In this document: piece after piece, positions 5,466 through 7,408 of the stretch
How the letters are laid out: every line of letters begins with the position of its first letter
Position numbering within the stretch: the first letter of the stretch is position 1
Assembly: GCA_030045295.1 (NCBI GenBank)
Contig: JASIGD010000588.1
Location: 1-7,408 of the forward strand
Reading direction: 5' to 3'
DNA: 7,408 nucleotides
Source of the DNA: Streptosporangiaceae bacterium
GTDB lineage: Bacteria; Actinomycetota; Actinomycetes; Streptosporangiales; Streptosporangiaceae
Made by a program: the position numbers and the translations under genes
Notes under the pieces: model-generated
What the model was told of the DNA's origin: nothing
The model's input: the letters and a program-made list of their open reading frames with translations, nothing else
The model's database searches: none

Positions 5466-6072
5466 GCCTCCTCAGCCGGACGTTTCTAGCTTCTGGGGTA
5501 TGAGGCCGCGCACGCTCATCCTGTTCTTCGCACCGTTGATTGCCTTCTCGGTGCTGGCCAGGCTCCTGCCCTCGGATCTCATCGCCGTGGCCGCGCTGAC
5601 CGCGGCGGTCATGGTCCTCATCGCCGAGCTGACCAGCCGGCCCATCTGGCCGCTCAAGCTCCTCGGCACCTGCCTGCTGATGTTGTTCGCCCTGATCGCC
5701 GTCCTCGGTTTCACCCTGGGCCGGGGGGGCGACTCGTGGCTGGCCACCTGGGGCGGCGCCGGCATCGGCCTTGCCGTCGGGCTGGTCATTCTGGTGCTGA
5801 TCCCGGTCACGCCGTTCACCGAGCCGTTCGCCCGGGAAGCCACCCCGCGGGCCTACTGGTCATCTCCGGCCTTCCTGAAGGTCAACCGCCTCGTCAGCAC
5901 CGGATGGGGCGTGGCGATCTTCGCGGCGGGCCTCTCCCGGGTAACCGCGGCGACCGTCAGCCAGAACACCTCCCGTCGCGGGTTCGAGGTGCTGCTCGGC
6001 CTGATCGTGCCGGTCACGATCCTCCTCGCTGCGCTGAAGTTCTCCCACAGCTCTTACCGATCCATTCAGTGA
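5464..6072 (+). CDS. Integral membrane protein of unknown function
   Basis: The frame from ATG 5464 gives 202 residues. The ATG at 5500 (residue 13, MRPRTLILFF) would start directly ahead of the first membrane helix and leaves out a hydrophilic 12-residue lead; neither start has a good ribosome site, so the start is uncertain. About six hydrophobic helices are seen (17-34, 38-56, 64-84, 97-115, 145-163, 174-191). The charged loop between helices 4 and 5 reads TPFTEPFAREATPRAYWSSP and continues to FLKVNRLVSTGWG. This Tyr/Trp/Asn-rich pattern resembles small actinobacterial membrane proteins I have seen only as hypothetical, and I cannot name a family. No catalytic motif is apparent. It lies 26 nt after the LAL regulator and its stop overlaps the ribosome site of the MMPL gene, so it is probably co-transcribed with, and may assist, that transporter. 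Confidence 0.82.
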   Translation: MPPQPDVSSFWGMRPRTLILFFAPLIAFSVLARLLPSDLIAVAALTAAVMVLIAELTSRPIWPLKLLGTCLLMLFALIAVLGFTLGRGGDSWLATWGGAGIGLAVGLVILVLIPVTPFTEPFAREATPRAYWSSPAFLKVNRLVSTGWGVAIFAAGLSRVTAATVSQNTSRRGFEVLLGLIVPVTILLAALKFSHSSYRSIQ

Positions 6073-6077
6073 AAGGA
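6071..6077 (+). promoter_or_regulatory. Ribosome binding site overlapping the upstream stop codon
   Basis: GAAAGGA at 6071-6077 shares its first two bases with the TGA stop (6070-6072) of the membrane protein gene, which suggests translational coupling to the MMPL gene. The spacing is 3 nt to the in-frame GTG at 6081 and 12 nt to the ATG at 6090, so neither start has the ideal distance. Confidence 0.55.
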
Positions 6078-6089
6078 CAAGTGAGTCCG

Positions 6090-7408
6090 ATGCTTTACCG
6101 ACTTGGCCGCTGGTGTTTCGCGCGCCGCCATTATGTGCTGGCCGCGTGGCTGGTCCTGGCCGTGGCGCTGGCCGTGGTGGCGATCGGCGTCAAGCAGCCG
6201 ACCAACAACTCGCTGGCCATCCCGGGTACCCAGTCACAGCAGGGACTAAACCTGCTTAACCAGAAGTTCCCCGGTACGGGCGGCGCCCAGGCCCAGGTGG
6301 TGTTCTCGGTGTCCGCACCGAAGTCGCTCACCGGCTCGGCGGAGCAGCAGGCGGTCGAGTCCACCGTGGCCGAGCTGCGCAAGCTCCCGCAGGTCGTGAG
6401 CGTCACCGATCCTTACCAGGCGGGGACGGTGTCGAAGAACGGGCTGATCGCCTACGCTGTCGTGGCCTACCCGGTCGCCGTGGCCGACGTGACGCCCAAG
6501 GCACAGACGGCGCTGCTCGACTCCGGCGGCCCGGCCAAGGCGGCCGGGATCACCGTCAACTTCGGCGGGCAGGTGGCTCAGGCGAGCACCAAGACCGACA
6601 CCGACCTGATCGGGATCGTGATCGCCTTCCTGGTCTTGCTGATCGGCTTCGGTTCGGTGGTGGCCGGTATCTTGCCCCTGCTCTGCGCCGTCCTCGGCGT
6701 GCTGGTCACCAACCTGGCCCTGCTGGCCCTGACCGCCGCGATCACCGAGTCCAGCACCGCCCCGATCCTGGCCACGATGATCGGGCTGGCCGTCGGGATC
6801 GACTACTCGCTATTCGTCATGAACCGGCACCGGCAGCAGGTCATCGACGGCATGGACCTGCGCGAGTCGGCCGGGCGGGCGATCGCCACGTCCGGGTCCT
6901 CGGTCTGCTTCGCCGGCACGACCGTCTTGATCGCGCTGGCCGCGCTCAGCATCGTCAACATCCCCTTCTTGACCGTCATGGGGCTGTGCGCGGCCGGTGC
7001 GGTCGTCGTGGCGGTACTGGCGGCGCTCACGCTCATGCCGGCGCTGCTCGGCTTCGCCGGCCACCGGCTCATCTCCTCCCGGTGGGCGCGCCGCAAGATG
7101 GCCAAGGCGGCCCGCCCGGGCTATGAGCCGGCCTCCTGGCGCTACGCCCACGCCCTGAAGCGGGTGCCGGTCGCGGTGGTCCTGGCCGGGATCGTCGTGC
7201 CGTTGTTCGTGGCGGTGCCGTTCCTGCACATCCGCCTCGGCCTGCCCGACGGCGGCTCGCAGCCCACGAGCCAGACCACCCGGCGTGCTTATGACCTCAT
7301 CAGCGAAGGCTTCGGACCGGGAGCCAACGGACCCCTCCTGGTGGTGGTCTACGCGCCGGGAGGCATGAACGCCACGCAGAAGCAGGCCTTCACCAGCTTC
7401 TACGACCA
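6090..7408 (+). CDS. MMPL/RND-family transporter, 3' end beyond window
   Basis: The frame is open from ATG 6090 (or the in-frame GTG 6081, three codons earlier) to the right edge, giving 439 complete residues of a protein usually about 700-760 long. Layout: helix 1 at about 15-34; a first extracytoplasmic porter domain (35-170) beginning NNSLAIPGTQSQQGLNLLNQKFPG; clustered helices at about 172-193, 195-216, 223-243, 270-290 and 293-320; helix 7 at 359-380; and the start of the second porter domain with a repeat-like GSQPTSQTTRRAYDLISEGFGPG. The helix 4 motif GIDYSLFVMNRHRQ (236-249) matches the proton-relay Gly-x-Asp-Tyr signature of MMPL proteins. Such proteins use the proton gradient to export lipids, siderophores, drugs or polyketide products, and actinomycete copies often sit in secondary-metabolite or cell-envelope loci. 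The substrate cannot be inferred. The gene follows the membrane protein by 8-17 nt and is probably in the same operon, downstream of the LAL activator. Confidence 0.93.
   Translation, partial: MLYRLGRWCFARRHYVLAAWLVLAVALAVVAIGVKQPTNNSLAIPGTQSQQGLNLLNQKFPGTGGAQAQVVFSVSAPKSLTGSAEQQAVESTVAELRKLPQVVSVTDPYQAGTVSKNGLIAYAVVAYPVAVADVTPKAQTALLDSGGPAKAAGITVNFGGQVAQASTKTDTDLIGIVIAFLVLLIGFGSVVAGILPLLCAVLGVLVTNLALLALTAAITESSTAPILATMIGLAVGIDYSLFVMNRHRQQVIDGMDLRESAGRAIATSGSSVCFAGTTVLIALAALSIVNIPFLTVMGLCAAGAVVVAVLAALTLMPALLGFAGHRLISSRWARRKMAKAARPGYEPASWRYAHALKRVPVAVVLAGIVVPLFVAVPFLHIRLGLPDGGSQPTSQTTRRAYDLISEGFGPGANGPLLVVVYAPGGMNATQKQAFTSFYD

Noticed and set aside
6131..7229. Leftward open frames over the MMPL gene
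   Set aside because: They are antisense to a continuous MMPL frame with the GIDYSLF motif. Their sequences are His/Arg/Gly-rich low complexity.
1..7408. Mobile element genes, CRISPR arrays or toxin-antitoxin pairs
   Set aside because: No transposase, integrase, spaced direct repeats or small paired genes are seen on either strand. The tRNA fragment is the only hint of past integration.

Overview
The window is high-GC DNA with GGAGG-type ribosome sites, GTG/ATG starts and strongly G/C-ending codons. The gene families (TetR, SRPBCC, CDF transporter, LAL-type LuxR regulator, MMPL) are typical of a filamentous or soil actinomycete (Streptomyces / Streptosporangiaceae-like). The genus cannot be fixed from the sequence alone. 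No insertion sequence, phage gene, CRISPR array or intact RNA gene is visible.

Left part (1-2386): a TetR-family repressor reads leftward and runs off the left edge. It is divergent from a rightward pair, an SRPBCC (START-like, polyketide cyclase/dehydrase-type) protein and a cation diffusion facilitator (CDF) transporter. The 121-bp divergent gap carries a good rightward -35/-10 promoter (TTGACA-18-TAGAGT). It also carries a perfect 6-bp inverted repeat (ACTCTA...TAGAGT) whose two arms can serve as the -10 boxes of the two opposing promoters, which suits autoregulation by the TetR protein. A strong bulged hairpin separates the SRPBCC and CDF genes.

Middle gap (2387-2701): no protein gene. 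It holds what looks like the decayed 3' half of an initiator tRNA (anticodon loop to acceptor end), followed 16 nt later by an 11-bp hairpin resembling a tRNA terminator. This is best read as an old tRNA fragment, possibly a worn attachment site of an integrated element.

Right part (2708-7408): a large LAL-type LuxR transcriptional activator (N-terminal ATPase, long helical middle, C-terminal LuxR helix-turn-helix), a six-helix membrane protein of no family I can name, and an MMPL/RND-type exporter or lipid transporter running off the right edge. The last two are tightly spaced (the MMPL ribosome site overlaps the preceding stop codon) and are probably co-transcribed. The simplest model is an ATP-dependent activator switching on a membrane export module. 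The LAL gene carries, near its start, the only in-frame TTA leucine codon I found in any gene here, a possible bldA-type developmental control. I see no convincing wholly new system. The points most worth checking are the TTA codon, the tRNA remnant, the shared divergent promoter architecture and the LAL/membrane-protein/MMPL module.
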